Positions 9,096 through 18,800 of a DNA stretch of 64,000 nucleotides are shown here, in pieces. The position numbers were made by a program, and so were the translations under genes. The DNA lies in NCBI GenBank assembly GCA_019638625.1, contig JAHBTK010000006.1:1-64000 (forward strand), written 5' to 3'. This DNA comes from Chitinophagaceae bacterium (GTDB lineage: Bacteria; Bacteroidota; Bacteroidia; Chitinophagales; Chitinophagaceae). Each line of letters starts with the position of its first letter. Positions within the stretch are counted from its first letter, which is position 1. A model generated the notes under the pieces. It worked only from the letters and a program-made list of their open reading frames with translations, searched no databases and was not told where the DNA came from.

Positions 9096-9329
9096 AAATT
9101 ATTAAACTAATACCACTATCACCTACCGCAGAGTTCTGCTAACGCACTTAGCCGGGAGGAGAAACTCTGCGGGGAATTTAAAATCGTAATCGTACACCGG
9201 AAAATTCGGCACCGTTTTATTAGTACAATCCTTCATACATTTCATATGTTCCAATAGATTCATCAATCATACTGATTTCGTACGAGGCGTCCTCGCCTCG
9301 CACAGCAGGGGGAGGGGGGATTATTCTAA
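9096..9329. other. Gene-free junction with two palindromes
   Basis: Between the full-length rhs module and cassette 1. It contains an inverted repeat CCGCAGAGTT (9126-9135) / AACTCTGCGG (9163-9172) and a GC-rich hairpin CGAGGC (9283-9288) / GCCTCG (9295-9300). A short minus-strand frame between them ends MIDESIGTYEMYEGLY and may be the end of a lost immunity gene. No complete gene is visible. Confidence 0.65.
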
Positions 9330-9662
9330 TTAAACTTGGAATATTACCATATAAAAAATCATCATTAAAAAATACAGACCCAAAAAAAGAATAGGAAGAG
9401 ATAAAATCACATTCTTGTTTATAATGGGTTTGTTTTTTCTTTGCAAAAAGCTTGTTTTAATAACTTGAATTGAAAAAATTATTCCTATTACCGTTAAAGG
9501 CACAATGATAAACCAACTTATTAATCTGTTAGCCGGGCTTCTTTCAGGAATAACTTTAAATACACTTACTAAAACGTCTTTAATTACTATGACTATAAAA
9601 AATATAAATGATAAATTGGCTTTTAAGACAGTCCTTCTTTTCATATTCACGGCTTTACACAT
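9330..9662 (-). CDS. Small membrane protein coupled to the full-length rhs gene
   Basis: A 110-aa protein with three strongly hydrophobic segments (about residues 15-36, 48-69 and 85-108). Its ATG directly follows the rhs stop codon (TAA-ATG), which suggests translational coupling; an in-frame ATG at 9644 is also possible. I do not recognise the family. Its position is that of an immunity gene for the Rhs tip. An integral membrane antidote would be unusual for a cytosolic ribonuclease-type toxin, so either the toxin target or this role could be wrong. Confidence 0.7.
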   Translation of the reverse strand: MCKAVNMKRRTVLKANLSFIFFIVIVIKDVLVSVFKVIPERSPANRLISWFIIVPLTVIGIIFSIQVIKTSFLQRKNKPIINKNVILSLPILFLGLYFLMMIFYMVIFQV

Positions 9663-12600
9663 TTATTTTTTGAGAACTACACCTTTATAATTATAGCCAT
9701 TTTGCAAAGCTCTTTGATCTGCAGGAGAATCAGCTAACCCTCCAGCTCTTCGATTTCTAGACGTGAGGGCATTGTTAGCATGTGCTCCCGCTTTTACATC
9801 ACTTAAAGGAGTTCCGATTAAGCTATAAGCTTTACCCGTCATGAAATTACCCGCATCATAAATATTATAAAGATTGTTCTCCCCCTGAAACTTAATAAAT
9901 CCTCCTGTGCCATCATCCGGGAAAGCACCAACAGGTGCATCACCTGCATTTCCGCCTGCTCTTGTAACATTGGTCATATCATCCGCAAAATCAAATTTAC
10001 CATGTCCAAGTATTGCTGTATAAATATCTCCCAACAATATTCCGAAAGTAGAATTACCACTATTAAAGGCTTCATGTGTCTTTTTTATATCTCCAATGTT
10101 AATATCATTGAGCATATTAGCCATCTCCTTATCCGAAAACGGTGTAAATAATCTTACATTTTCACTTCCCCAATCTCTAGTATATCTTACGCTTTCTCCA
10201 CCTATCATTGATTCCATCATTTGTTGTGTATCAAATTCGTAGTCGTTGAACTGTAATTCTCTTCCAGTTTCGTCAATAACCTTATGAGGCCCTTCAGCTT
10301 CCTCAACTCCAGTTATATACCCCTGTGAATTAACGCGTATTATATCTGTCGGCGCCATTCCATCAGGGTCTATAAATCTAAGAGGATTATTAAACGCAAA
10401 GTTGTAAGGTGAGAAGCGACGCATTTGATCACTAGCGGGATCAATCACATGCCACCTCCCTATTTGGTTATCATACATCCTGGCTCCATAGTCCAACCAC
10501 TCTAACCCGCTACCGTCACTGAACTCTTTACGTTGTTCTTCCTTGCCGTTGTATTTATATTTATTTTCAGGATTTCCGAACGCCAGTGCCTTGGAGCTTA
10601 TTCCCGCCATAGTAAGTCCGAACGGATAGTAATGCGTTTCCTCCAGGATCGGTCCCCTGGTATGTGTTACCTGCAGGTTGTCAAAGAACACGTCAATGTT
10701 GGTCGCTTCATTGCTGGTATAAATATACAGATAACCATTTGTATTTACAGCCACATTTGCCCTGGTATGGATGGTGGTTGCCCCACTGTTGCCTACCTGC
10801 TCAAAGCCGCTTTTGCCGGGTACCACTTTGAACTGCTCGTCCAGCAATATCCAGTTAATATATGCTTTGGGTTTGCTGCCGCTGGTGGTTTGGGTGCCCA
10901 TGAACGTAGAGAGCGCGGCGCTCAACCCGCTGCCGCCGGCCTGAAGGTCTCCCGGTGTTGCCTTACCGCCGCTGGCGCCGGCCACTCCGGTGCTCAGCAG
11001 GGTAAGCAGGTCTGCCAGTACATTGGGGCTGCTGTTGGTGGCGCTGCTGCCACTGCTCCAGCCGCTCGCTACCCGGAAACTATAGCTGTCTCCCGACATT
11101 ACCTTCAGTAGCATGTTCGGACCTATCTTCTGCACACCCGCAGTATTTTTAAGCTGCGCTACCTTGCCATTGGTGCTATACAGCGGGTCGCTGAACCAGG
11201 AAGGCTTGTTTTGCTGCGTATTGCTGAGGTTACCATAATAGAGCTCCTCCGTAGCGATGCTGGCAGTTTCCATCGTAGCTGCAGGATAGGCATTGGTTTT
11301 CTGCTCTTCGGTGATCACCATCCTTATATTGCCCAGGTGGTCTTTAATAAAATAGTCGTAGTGCAGGGTATTGTTGGTAGGTTCAAAGCGTATCCTTCCT
11401 TCCTCGTGCCCTATGAACAACAGCCGGTCGGTGTAGTTGGGATTGTTGGGATCGGCAGGACTGATGTTCCTGCTTTCAAATACCAGCCCCCCTACATAGG
11501 TAGTGATCGTGGTAATGGTCCTGTTGCCATTGGCGGTGGTGGGCGACTCTACGGTGGTCTTCCTTCTTTTAATGCCGGCAGCATCGTAAGCAAAGGTGAT
11601 CTCCCCTTTGCCTGCTATGGTAATTACCTGGGGCAGGCCAACATAGCTGTAGACGATGTTGCTGATCCCCTTATTATTGTCTTTTTTCATGCTGCCCCAG
11701 GCGGTGTATTCATAGTCCGTAATGGCTTCATACTGGCTCGGGGTGCTGGAAGCGGTAAGCGCTGATTTTGTAGCATATTCCGGATGGGTGGCGGGGGTGA
11801 TAAAGTCGCCGAGCCGGCTTTGCGGATCGTTATTAAGATCAGTTACACTTTTCAGCTTATTGCTACCCGGTATATAAGTATAGCGCAGGTTGTCCAGTTG
11901 AGTGCTGCTGCCCGGCTTCACCCCCCACTGCTGCAACTGCTTTATATTGCCGTTGGCATCGTAGGCTTTTAAAGGGTCGGCGCCATCCCCCACCTTCACA
12001 CCATAGTTCACAACAGCGTTGCTCCAGGTGCTGTTGTTAATGTTCCATTGCTCAAAATCCGCCTTCAGCAACCGGTTGGCGGCGTCATAGGCAAAATCGT
12101 ATTTGCGGCGGGTGTCATCGCCATCGCTTTTCCACAGCATCCCGGTGATGTTGCCGTTCCATTGCTGGGCTGCAAAGTTCCGGGAGGCTTTATTGATCAG
12201 CTTGTCATAGCCCAGTTCAAAGCCAAACAACTTTCCATCGCCGGTTTGACCGGCAGCGGTCAGGTAATCGCGGTTCACGCCCAGCAGCCAGCCACGGATA
12301 TTATAGTCGTGATCCAGTTCCTGCAGCGGCTGCCGGGGCGTTATATAAGCGTTGGAGCTGTTCTTTTTACTGCCGATGGCCTTTTTCTTCAACTGCCCCA
12401 GGGCATCATACTGCATGGAGGCGGTGGTTACAAAAGCACTCATGGCATTGCTGTTGACAAGGGTGTTGCTGAGCTTTTTATCCGTTTTTGCCAGCCGTCC
12501 CAGGTCGTCGTAGGTATAGTGGGTCACCACCACGGTGGTCTGCGCGGAGGTACCGGCCTTTTCTGTTTTTTCAATGGTAACCAGCGGTTGCCCTGCCCAG

Positions 12601-14198
12601 TTATACTGGGTAGTGGCAATATCTACAGCCGTCGTGCCGGTGGTGTTCTGGCTTTGCACCTGTATCAAACGCCCCTTAACATCATACATGTTTACCGTAT
12701 ACAGGTAGGCGCCCCCGATGAACACCCGGGTACGGGTGCCGGTCACCAGCCCCCTTGTCTGGAAGGACTGGGTATTGGTCTGCCCGTAAGGCCAGGTTGT
12801 ATTGGATACTGCCTGGAAATGGGTATTGTAACCGGTGTTATAGGTGTCGGAAAGGGGGTTGCCAAAGTTGGCCCGCCACTGGTAATCGTCATAAAAGGTT
12901 CTTGTGAACTCCACTAAACCGGTAGCGTTGGGATCAGGATAATGGGGAACACCGGGGGAGGGAACGGCAGCGGCAGCCGTAATGTGTGCGCTGAAGGTGG
13001 TGGAAGTTGTCCAGCCCCCGCCCGCTACCGGGCGGTTCAAATGATCGTAGTGGGTATATCTCCACATGCTCATGCCCCTGTCATACCCGTCCTGGGTCAA
13101 TACCAGGCGGTCGCGGCTGTCGTACACCATATAGGCCACGGCGGCGCCGGGCACTTTTTTCACGATCATGCGCCGGCGCTGGTCGTATTCATAGCGGAAG
13201 CATTGTTCGGCTAAAACGGTGGCGTTGGTCAGCACCCAGTTGCTTTTAATGGTTTCTACCCCCTGGGGCTGCAGCACACAGCGAAGATTACCAAAGTCGT
13301 CGTAGAGATAATAGGTGCAAAGCCAGCCATCGTGGTTTTTACCGGCGCCCACATCTGCGGCGGCGGTGAGCTGTACTTTTTTTAAGATCACTTTGCCTTC
13401 CTTGTCTTTGAACTCTATTACCTGCTTGTTGTGCTCGTCTGCAGTAACGGTTTTATACAGTTGCCCGGCAGGGTAAGCGCCGGGGCTGGCATAGGTGCTG
13501 TGGGAGCCAACGGTAGTGTTGATGGTTACATTCCATATCCTGACCTCGTCAAGGGCGGTGTTGACATAGTATTTTGTTTTTACACTCCGCCGGTTGGCTT
13601 CCGTACTGTTGTGCATGGTACCGCTCCAATTGTTACCGGGAGCGGCTATCTCATTCACCCGGTTCAGCGGGGAGGCTTCATAGCGGGTCTCTCCGTAAAA
13701 CCAGGTCTCCCCCTGACCGGCGATGGGGTTTTTATTGGCATCGGCGCTGCCGTAAAAGGCTGCCTGCTGGGCAAAGGGGTTGAGCTTGAAATTACCGTTG
13801 TTCTTGGTGGCATCGGTGGCGGTGGAAGGGGTCGGCAGGTATTGGAAGACTTCCCTGCCGAAGGCATCGTACTCCGTCATGCTGATGAGGTCTACGGCCG
13901 CGCTTCCGGTAACCATGGAACCCTGCTTTACCACGGTCTGCAAAGGACGTCCCAGCCCGTCGAAATACTGCGTGGTCTGCAACACATCCTGCAAAGGGCG
14001 CGTGGTAAGGGTGTTTGCGTTCTGTTCGGGGGCCCTGGCATCCCATACCCGTACATAGTTCACAGGCGCACTGCCGGAGTAATTGCCGGGTACCGTGCGG
14101 GGAGACTGGGCATAGGTGAACTGTATTATAAAAAGGAAAAATAAAAAGCAGCGCATGCATTTTGATATTTTTCCTGAAAAAATTAAAAGAGTATTCAT
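9663..14198 (-). CDS. Full-length exported Rhs toxin with DUF6443 N-terminus and toxin-44-like tip
   Basis: A 1511-aa protein with an N-terminal hydrophobic signal ([15 protein letters not shown]) and then a DUF6443-type segment ([17 protein letters not shown]). Many YD repeats follow, for example [24 protein letters not shown] and YDVKGRL. The core closes with [13 protein letters not shown] and FIDPDGM near residue 1280. The last 230 residues form the variable tip, with [19 protein letters not shown] and [14 protein letters not shown], which I associate with the bacterial toxin 44 family (inference from motif memory). Rhs cores form shells that enclose and deliver the tip. It lies 66 bases after the DUF5977-type Rhs gene, probably in the same operon. 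It is the only rhs gene here with a normal start and secretion signal followed by variable tips. Confidence 0.9.
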   Translation of the reverse strand: MNTLLIFSGKISKCMRCFLFFLFIIQFTYAQSPRTVPGNYSGSAPVNYVRVWDARAPEQNANTLTTRPLQDVLQTTQYFDGLGRPLQTVVKQGSMVTGSAAVDLISMTEYDAFGREVFQYLPTPSTATDATKNNGNFKLNPFAQQAAFYGSADANKNPIAGQGETWFYGETRYEASPLNRVNEIAAPGNNWSGTMHNSTEANRRSVKTKYYVNTALDEVRIWNVTINTTVGSHSTYASPGAYPAGQLYKTVTADEHNKQVIEFKDKEGKVILKKVQLTAAADVGAGKNHDGWLCTYYLYDDFGNLRCVLQPQGVETIKSNWVLTNATVLAEQCFRYEYDQRRRMIVKKVPGAAVAYMVYDSRDRLVLTQDGYDRGMSMWRYTHYDHLNRPVAGGGWTTSTTFSAHITAAAAVPSPGVPHYPDPNATGLVEFTRTFYDDYQWRANFGNPLSDTYNTGYNTHFQAVSNTTWPYGQTNTQSFQTRGLVTGTRTRVFIGGAYLYTVNMYDVKGRLIQVQSQNTTGTTAVDIATTQYNWAGQPLVTIEKTEKAGTSAQTTVVVTHYTYDDLGRLAKTDKKLSNTLVNSNAMSAFVTTASMQYDALGQLKKKAIGSKKNSSNAYITPRQPLQELDHDYNIRGWLLGVNRDYLTAAGQTGDGKLFGFELGYDKLINKASRNFAAQQWNGNITGMLWKSDGDDTRRKYDFAYDAANRLLKADFEQWNINNSTWSNAVVNYGVKVGDGADPLKAYDANGNIKQLQQWGVKPGSSTQLDNLRYTYIPGSNKLKSVTDLNNDPQSRLGDFITPATHPEYATKSALTASSTPSQYEAITDYEYTAWGSMKKDNNKGISNIVYSYVGLPQVITIAGKGEITFAYDAAGIKRRKTTVESPTTANGNRTITTITTYVGGLVFESRNISPADPNNPNYTDRLLFIGHEEGRIRFEPTNNTLHYDYFIKDHLGNIRMVITEEQKTNAYPAATMETASIATEELYYGNLSNTQQNKPSWFSDPLYSTNGKVAQLKNTAGVQKIGPNMLLKVMSGDSYSFRVASGWSSGSSATNSSPNVLADLLTLLSTGVAGASGGKATPGDLQAGGSGLSAALSTFMGTQTTSGSKPKAYINWILLDEQFKVVPGKSGFEQVGNSGATTIHTRANVAVNTNGYLYIYTSNEATNIDVFFDNLQVTHTRGPILEETHYYPFGLTMAGISSKALAFGNPENKYKYNGKEEQRKEFSDGSGLEWLDYGARMYDNQIGRWHVIDPASDQMRRFSPYNFAFNNPLRFIDPDGMAPTDIIRVNSQGYITGVEEAEGPHKVIDETGRELQFNDYEFDTQQMMESMIGGESVRYTRDWGSENVRLFTPFSDKEMANMLNDINIGDIKKTHEAFNSGNSTFGILLGDIYTAILGHGKFDFADDMTNVTRAGGNAGDAPVGAFPDDGTGGFIKFQGENNLYNIYDAGNFMTGKAYSLIGTPLSDVKAGAHANNALTSRNRRAGGLADSPADQRALQNGYNYKGVVLKK

Positions 14199-14263
14199 TG
14201 CTGATGCTGTTAATTGTTGCTGATAATCGCCCGCTTTTTCATTTTCTTTTCTTTAAAAAATAG

Positions 14264-17200
14264 TCAGTACCCATAAGAACCGCTTAATGTTATGTTGGAT
14301 GACCCGCTTGGCGGACTGCCTGAAACAAGCTGAACCGTAAGTGCGCCGGAGGATGTTGCCATTACCTGCCAGTATCTCCCGTTTTCCGAAACCGTGGTGC
14401 CGCTGGTGGTGGAAGGTTTACAGGGACCGGTAATTGTTCCTATCTGGTTTACCGTCGTCCAGTTGGCGCCCCCATTTGCATAGACAGTGAAGGAGAAGTT
14501 CGTAATGCCGCCGGAAAAGGACATGGAATAAGTAACGATTGTGAACCCGGATGAAGAGGACAACGTGCAGCCTGAAGCCGTGCAAACGCCAACAGTGTTG
14601 GCATAGTTCTGCCCGTTAGCGCTTACATCATTCTGCGCCAGTTGGTTAGCAGCGGCTTGCGTATAGGCGCTGTAAGTGTTGGCGGGAACCGTATAGGTAA
14701 CGGTGCTGCCCGTATGACCCGGCGGACACTCTCGTATAAAGTTGCCGCTTTGGGCCGTATTATAATAGATGTTACAGGCTTCGGGCTGACCGGCATAATT
14801 GTAGCAGATCTTTTTCACAATGTTCCCGTCCTGGTCGAGAACAAGGTTGAGCCGGCCGAAACCATCATACCGGTAATAGGTGATCCGGTTGTTCACATCG
14901 CACTGGCTGGTCATGCCGATCAATGGTTCATAGGTGTAAGTGGTCATTTGGGCATTTTCGGGGTACAGGCGCACTTCATCTATCGCACCGGATCCCGTTA
15001 TAGTCAATGTAGTGGAGGAAGCCGTAACTTCATGTCTGTGCAATGTCCAACTATTTATAGTGGGACCGCTAACTATCGTACCCGTACCGCCGTTTAGGGT
15101 AAACGGGCTACTATTATTACGCCAGTAGGATACAATATACTTCTGTCCATTGGTTACGGCTTTTGATAATGTTGCAGAAGCAGTCAGGTTGTAGTACTTT
15201 CTACCGGTGGGTGGTAGGGTGCCACTTGTAACTGTTGTAATCGTTCCGGTGTAGTTGTTCCAGTTGCCTTTACCATCTGCCTCAAATGATGTATAAGCGA
15301 TTGTATTATTTAATGCATTTACAGCCTCAGCTACCGGGTATTGATTATTATAGTCCCATAGGTAAGAGTATTTAATATTATTGGTTTTTTCAACCTGTGC
15401 TACATTGCCTGCATTATCATATGCTGAATAGATAATATCTGCTTTATATCGGCTGTCGGCATTAAAGACGGCAGGAGTGCCTGCTGGTGGTAAGACACCA
15501 ATGTTTCTGTTACTAAATTTAAAAGAAGCAATCGGGATACTACTCGATGTCTCCAACTCCAGCACCTCGTCTATCTGCCCTTTTCCCGTTGGCTTATACT
15601 TGACTATCTGCCCCGATAAAATAAATTTTGACCCTCCCTTCTCAATATACTTAACTCTCTCAATAGGATAGTTCAACAGATTATTAGTCTTCATATCATT
15701 GAGAAATGTAGTACCTGAAGCAAAATCATCGGGATAAGAAGCTGTATTACTCACAATACTTCCATCACTTCTTGTAGTGGTATGTTTCATTAAATATCCA
15801 TGGTTATTGTACTGATAATCGTGTACTACCGTGATAGTTTCGCCGGAAGAACCGTAGGTCGTTTCTTCTACCTGTTTGGGTAAAAAAGGGTAATAATATT
15901 TCTTAAAGGACTGAACGATCCCTCCTGTCATATGCGCACCTGCAATATAAGAGTCCGGATAGTCGGAAACCCCGGTAAATGAATTTGTTTTTGTTTCCTT
16001 AACGAGGGTAGCAGGTCCTGTATCGTTATATCTGTAATGCCTTATATGTTTGGGAACTCCCCGTTCAAAATGTTTATCATTAAATGCAATTCCTACATAG
16101 CTGTTATGCAAATGACTGTTTGAAATGCCATCAAAATCAGTGGGATGCAGCTTGGCGGTTTGATAGCCGTTTTCATCGGGATGGGAAAAGAAGTCAGTGA
16201 AAATATAATTGGTATATCCGTTCCCGCTGCTGATTTCGCTAACTTCCGAATACTGAATAAAACTTTCATTTCCGGCATATGAATTGTTGAAACTGCTGCT
16301 TTTTGTCTTTAAATGTTTAGATGTACCTGCACCATTATTATTTTCCCAATAAAACAGATACCTCGGCCATTGCAATAAGATCCCGCTTGAGGTAGATACT
16401 GAAGGGTAGTTTTTTGTGTACTTAAAATCCTTTATATTGGTTATTTGGGACCCGTCAAATTCTTTGACCTGTGAAATTCTTGCACCACCAACATTTCCCG
16501 ACACATCATAAAGCTTCGGCAGAAAATTGAAATCATTTCTGCGTTCAAGTCTCTTGCTGTAGCTATGCGGTTCATAATCGAACTGTGAATATCCTTTTGT
16601 GGGATAAGTTATTTTTTCAAGCATTGCTGTTTTGCATTTTGTAATATCCGGATCACGTTGACTGCCGGTTATAGTGACATCTCCATTTGTATGAAAGGTA
16701 CTTGCGGGAATGGTTGCCCCATAGGTGTTAGCCGCACCGTTCCAAAACCCCCAATGATCAACAGCCGCAGTTAGTGGAGAAGGAAGGTTAGATGTATTGT
16801 AATAAGTGAAAGTATGCGGATTCTGGCCGGTTTCCTTGAAGGATGTTAAAAACAACCGGTTGTAAGTACCCCCCAAATAAGTGTATCCAAGTTCAAACTC
16901 TTTTCGTTTTTGCAGTAGATAATCTGTCACCTCAATTTTATCAACTCTAAGATTCTTTTGATTGAAGTTGTGATAAGTATACTCTATGGTGTTATAAAAC
17001 TGGTTTGCATTTTCAACATAGTAAAATTTTATTAAGGCTCTTCCCACAATCAGTATCTCTTCAAGATAGGCTGTCTTTGTTGCTGTTTCATGAATTTGCA
17101 TTGAAGAGTTACCGCCTGCACCATAAGCACCGCCGCTGTAAGCATGCTCGTCTGAATTTGAAACTCTCTGGTAATTAATATTGAACAGGTAATGCTGCTT

Positions 17201-18127
17201 GTCATTAGGGTTGTTATCCTGATGAATTCCAGAGATAAAGTTTTTATATTTATATTCGACAATTTGCCCATTAGGGGCCGTGATCTTGGTTAAGTGCCAG
17301 GTATTAATATTGGGATTGTAAACGTCTCCTGACTCATCCAGGGTATAAGCTACTTCCAGATAGAAGACGGATCCTCCGAATTCGTATTTATAACCATCAT
17401 CCGTTATGATGGTTATAGAAGAACTTGCTACACTGCTTGACGCTTGTGGTTGCATATATTGCATTCCTACGCCGGATAGATTAACCTTAAAGGGCTTGTT
17501 CCCCAAAGTCCGTATCTCACCATTGTTTTGAATGTAGAATTTACCGCTCAGACCGGGAACATTGAAATTGAAGTAATCCGGTTCGGCTTCACATGTTCCA
17601 ATATGCCAGAATAAATTAATAGAGGTCGTGCCGGCGGACAGGTTAAGTATGTTAGCCTTGCTGGCCGACTTTATTGCCAGGTTATTTTTGATTCCGTATA
17701 ACAAGCCGTTTAACTGGTAGTAGCCGAATGGGTTCTGTACGCTATGCGAGTCATCCGGCACTCCATTTACTACTCTTGTTATTGCTCCTCCGGCATTTAA
17801 TGTCCACCCCAGTCCTACAATTCCTTCCCGTTGGTTTGGCATAAAGCCTGATGAGCCATAGGCAATATATATTGGTATTTCAAAGTTGTTGTCTTTATAT
17901 GTATAGACCGGAACCTGAACGTTTACCTGCCCCGTAGATAAACTCATCTGGTGCCCTCCATATTTATTAAAACTAAATGATTGGGGAGACATAAGGTTTG
18001 CCTTAAATAACAGGTCCTGTTTCTCAAGGATCTCATGCCCTGACTGACTATAGGTATCGGGTAACCCCACAAATGCCCCCAATAATAATAACCAGGTGGC
18101 TTTACAAAGATTTTTTTTCATAAACAT
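14264..18127 (-). CDS. SpvB-like/Rhs-related exported protein with DUF5977-like repeats
   Basis: A 1287-aa protein with a signal peptide (WLLLLGAFVGLPDTYSQ). The N-terminal half is SpvB-like: a segment MSLSTGQVNVQVPVYTY, then GIVGLGWTLNAGGAITR, as in the B component of Tc/Rhs assemblies. Near residue 1090 a YD unit (YYRYDGFGRLNLVLDQDGN) leads to KKICYNYAGQ, and a DUF5977-type unit follows (YTQAAANQLAQNDVSANGQNYAN). No tip toxin is evident. Together with the downstream Rhs protein it looks like a two-protein B/C-type shell, by analogy with Tc toxins (inference). It is probably a surface or secreted protein. Confidence 0.85.
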   Translation of the reverse strand: MFMKKNLCKATWLLLLGAFVGLPDTYSQSGHEILEKQDLLFKANLMSPQSFSFNKYGGHQMSLSTGQVNVQVPVYTYKDNNFEIPIYIAYGSSGFMPNQREGIVGLGWTLNAGGAITRVVNGVPDDSHSVQNPFGYYQLNGLLYGIKNNLAIKSASKANILNLSAGTTSINLFWHIGTCEAEPDYFNFNVPGLSGKFYIQNNGEIRTLGNKPFKVNLSGVGMQYMQPQASSSVASSSITIITDDGYKYEFGGSVFYLEVAYTLDESGDVYNPNINTWHLTKITAPNGQIVEYKYKNFISGIHQDNNPNDKQHYLFNINYQRVSNSDEHAYSGGAYGAGGNSSMQIHETATKTAYLEEILIVGRALIKFYYVENANQFYNTIEYTYHNFNQKNLRVDKIEVTDYLLQKRKEFELGYTYLGGTYNRLFLTSFKETGQNPHTFTYYNTSNLPSPLTAAVDHWGFWNGAANTYGATIPASTFHTNGDVTITGSQRDPDITKCKTAMLEKITYPTKGYSQFDYEPHSYSKRLERRNDFNFLPKLYDVSGNVGGARISQVKEFDGSQITNIKDFKYTKNYPSVSTSSGILLQWPRYLFYWENNNGAGTSKHLKTKSSSFNNSYAGNESFIQYSEVSEISSGNGYTNYIFTDFFSHPDENGYQTAKLHPTDFDGISNSHLHNSYVGIAFNDKHFERGVPKHIRHYRYNDTGPATLVKETKTNSFTGVSDYPDSYIAGAHMTGGIVQSFKKYYYPFLPKQVEETTYGSSGETITVVHDYQYNNHGYLMKHTTTRSDGSIVSNTASYPDDFASGTTFLNDMKTNNLLNYPIERVKYIEKGGSKFILSGQIVKYKPTGKGQIDEVLELETSSSIPIASFKFSNRNIGVLPPAGTPAVFNADSRYKADIIYSAYDNAGNVAQVEKTNNIKYSYLWDYNNQYPVAEAVNALNNTIAYTSFEADGKGNWNNYTGTITTVTSGTLPPTGRKYYNLTASATLSKAVTNGQKYIVSYWRNNSSPFTLNGGTGTIVSGPTINSWTLHRHEVTASSTTLTITGSGAIDEVRLYPENAQMTTYTYEPLIGMTSQCDVNNRITYYRYDGFGRLNLVLDQDGNIVKKICYNYAGQPEACNIYYNTAQSGNFIRECPPGHTGSTVTYTVPANTYSAYTQAAANQLAQNDVSANGQNYANTVGVCTASGCTLSSSSGFTIVTYSMSFSGGITNFSFTVYANGGANWTTVNQIGTITGPCKPSTTSGTTVSENGRYWQVMATSSGALTVQLVSGSPPSGSSNITLSGSYGY

Positions 18128-18297
18128 TAATTCATAGTTATTTTATTGTCCTGATACACCGTGTACAAAGTATCACGTACATTCATCTTCTTTACAATCC
18201 ATACCCCACTCTCCATACCAGCGCCGGCGCCGGAGGCACAGATCGCTTATTGTCTGCATCACGGATTCGCCGGATTATGGGATTGCACCGATTCCTG

Positions 18298-18352
18298 TTT
18301 TCCTTCTTCCCTCCGCGTCTCCCGCGTAATCCCATCAATCCGCGTTTCAGAC
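18298..18352. repeat. Direct repeat flanking the GxxExxY gene, left copy
   Basis: This copy contains CTTCCCTCCGCGTCTCCCGC and ends with a CCGCGTTTCAGAC segment. It matches the copy at 18741-18794 with a few substitutions and a small length difference. The stop codon of the GxxExxY gene lies inside it. Confidence 0.8.
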
Positions 18353-18730
18353 TGTTTTCACCACCCGTTTAAAGATCAGGCTCCTGCTTCCGAAGTTTAT
18401 CAGCAGCCCGACTTCCAGGCGATACGCTTTCAGGTAATTCAGTATCTGTGCCAGGTGAACATCCTCCAAAACCGTTACCGCCTTTATCTCCACCAGCACT
18501 TTTGCTTCTACTACAAAATCCGCTCTCCGTCTGCCGATCTCTTCATCCAGCTCTTTATAGTATATCGGCTGCTCTATTTCCCTGGCAAATGCCAATCCGG
18601 CCATCTTCATTTCGTATGCCAGCGCCCGTTGATAGATCACTTCCTGGAATCCATTGCCTAAAAACCCATGCACCTCAAAGGCTGCCCCTATTATTTTTTC
18701 GGTTATATCCGCATATTTTAGCTTCTCCAT
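18347..18730 (-). CDS. GxxExxY family protein
   Basis: 127 aa from the ATG at 18730; an ATG at 18796 would add 22 residues encoded by the flanking repeat and is less likely. It carries the family signature G-F-Q-E-V-I-Y near residue 27 and the nuclease-like pattern RRADFVVEAKVLVEIKAV, an Asp plus E-x-K arrangement as in PD-(D/E)xK folds, followed by QILNYLKAYRLEVGLLINFG. The biological function of these proteins is unknown. Here the gene sits between two direct repeats inside a cluster of rhs-related genes, so it appears to have been inserted as a unit. Confidence 0.85.
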   Translation of the reverse strand: MEKLKYADITEKIIGAAFEVHGFLGNGFQEVIYQRALAYEMKMAGLAFAREIEQPIYYKELDEEIGRRRADFVVEAKVLVEIKAVTVLEDVHLAQILNYLKAYRLEVGLLINFGSRSLIFKRVVKTV

Positions 18731-18740
18731 GGTTAGCCGT

Positions 18741-18794
18741 TTTCCTTCTTCCCTCCGTGTCCTCCGCGTAATCAGTTTCATCCGCGATGCAGAC
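18741..18794. repeat. Direct repeat flanking the GxxExxY gene, right copy
   Basis: This copy contains CTTCCCTCCGTGTCCTCCGC followed by GTAATC and ends with CCGCGATGCAGAC. It lies immediately upstream of the GxxExxY start codon in minus orientation and may carry its ribosome binding site. Confidence 0.8.
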
Positions 18795-18800
18795 ATTTAC

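Noticed and set aside
10533-13250. Several long plus-strand reading frames opposite the full-length rhs gene
   Set aside because: They are antisense shadows of a GC-rich repetitive gene, with no recognisable domain, no ribosome binding sites and low-complexity sequence.
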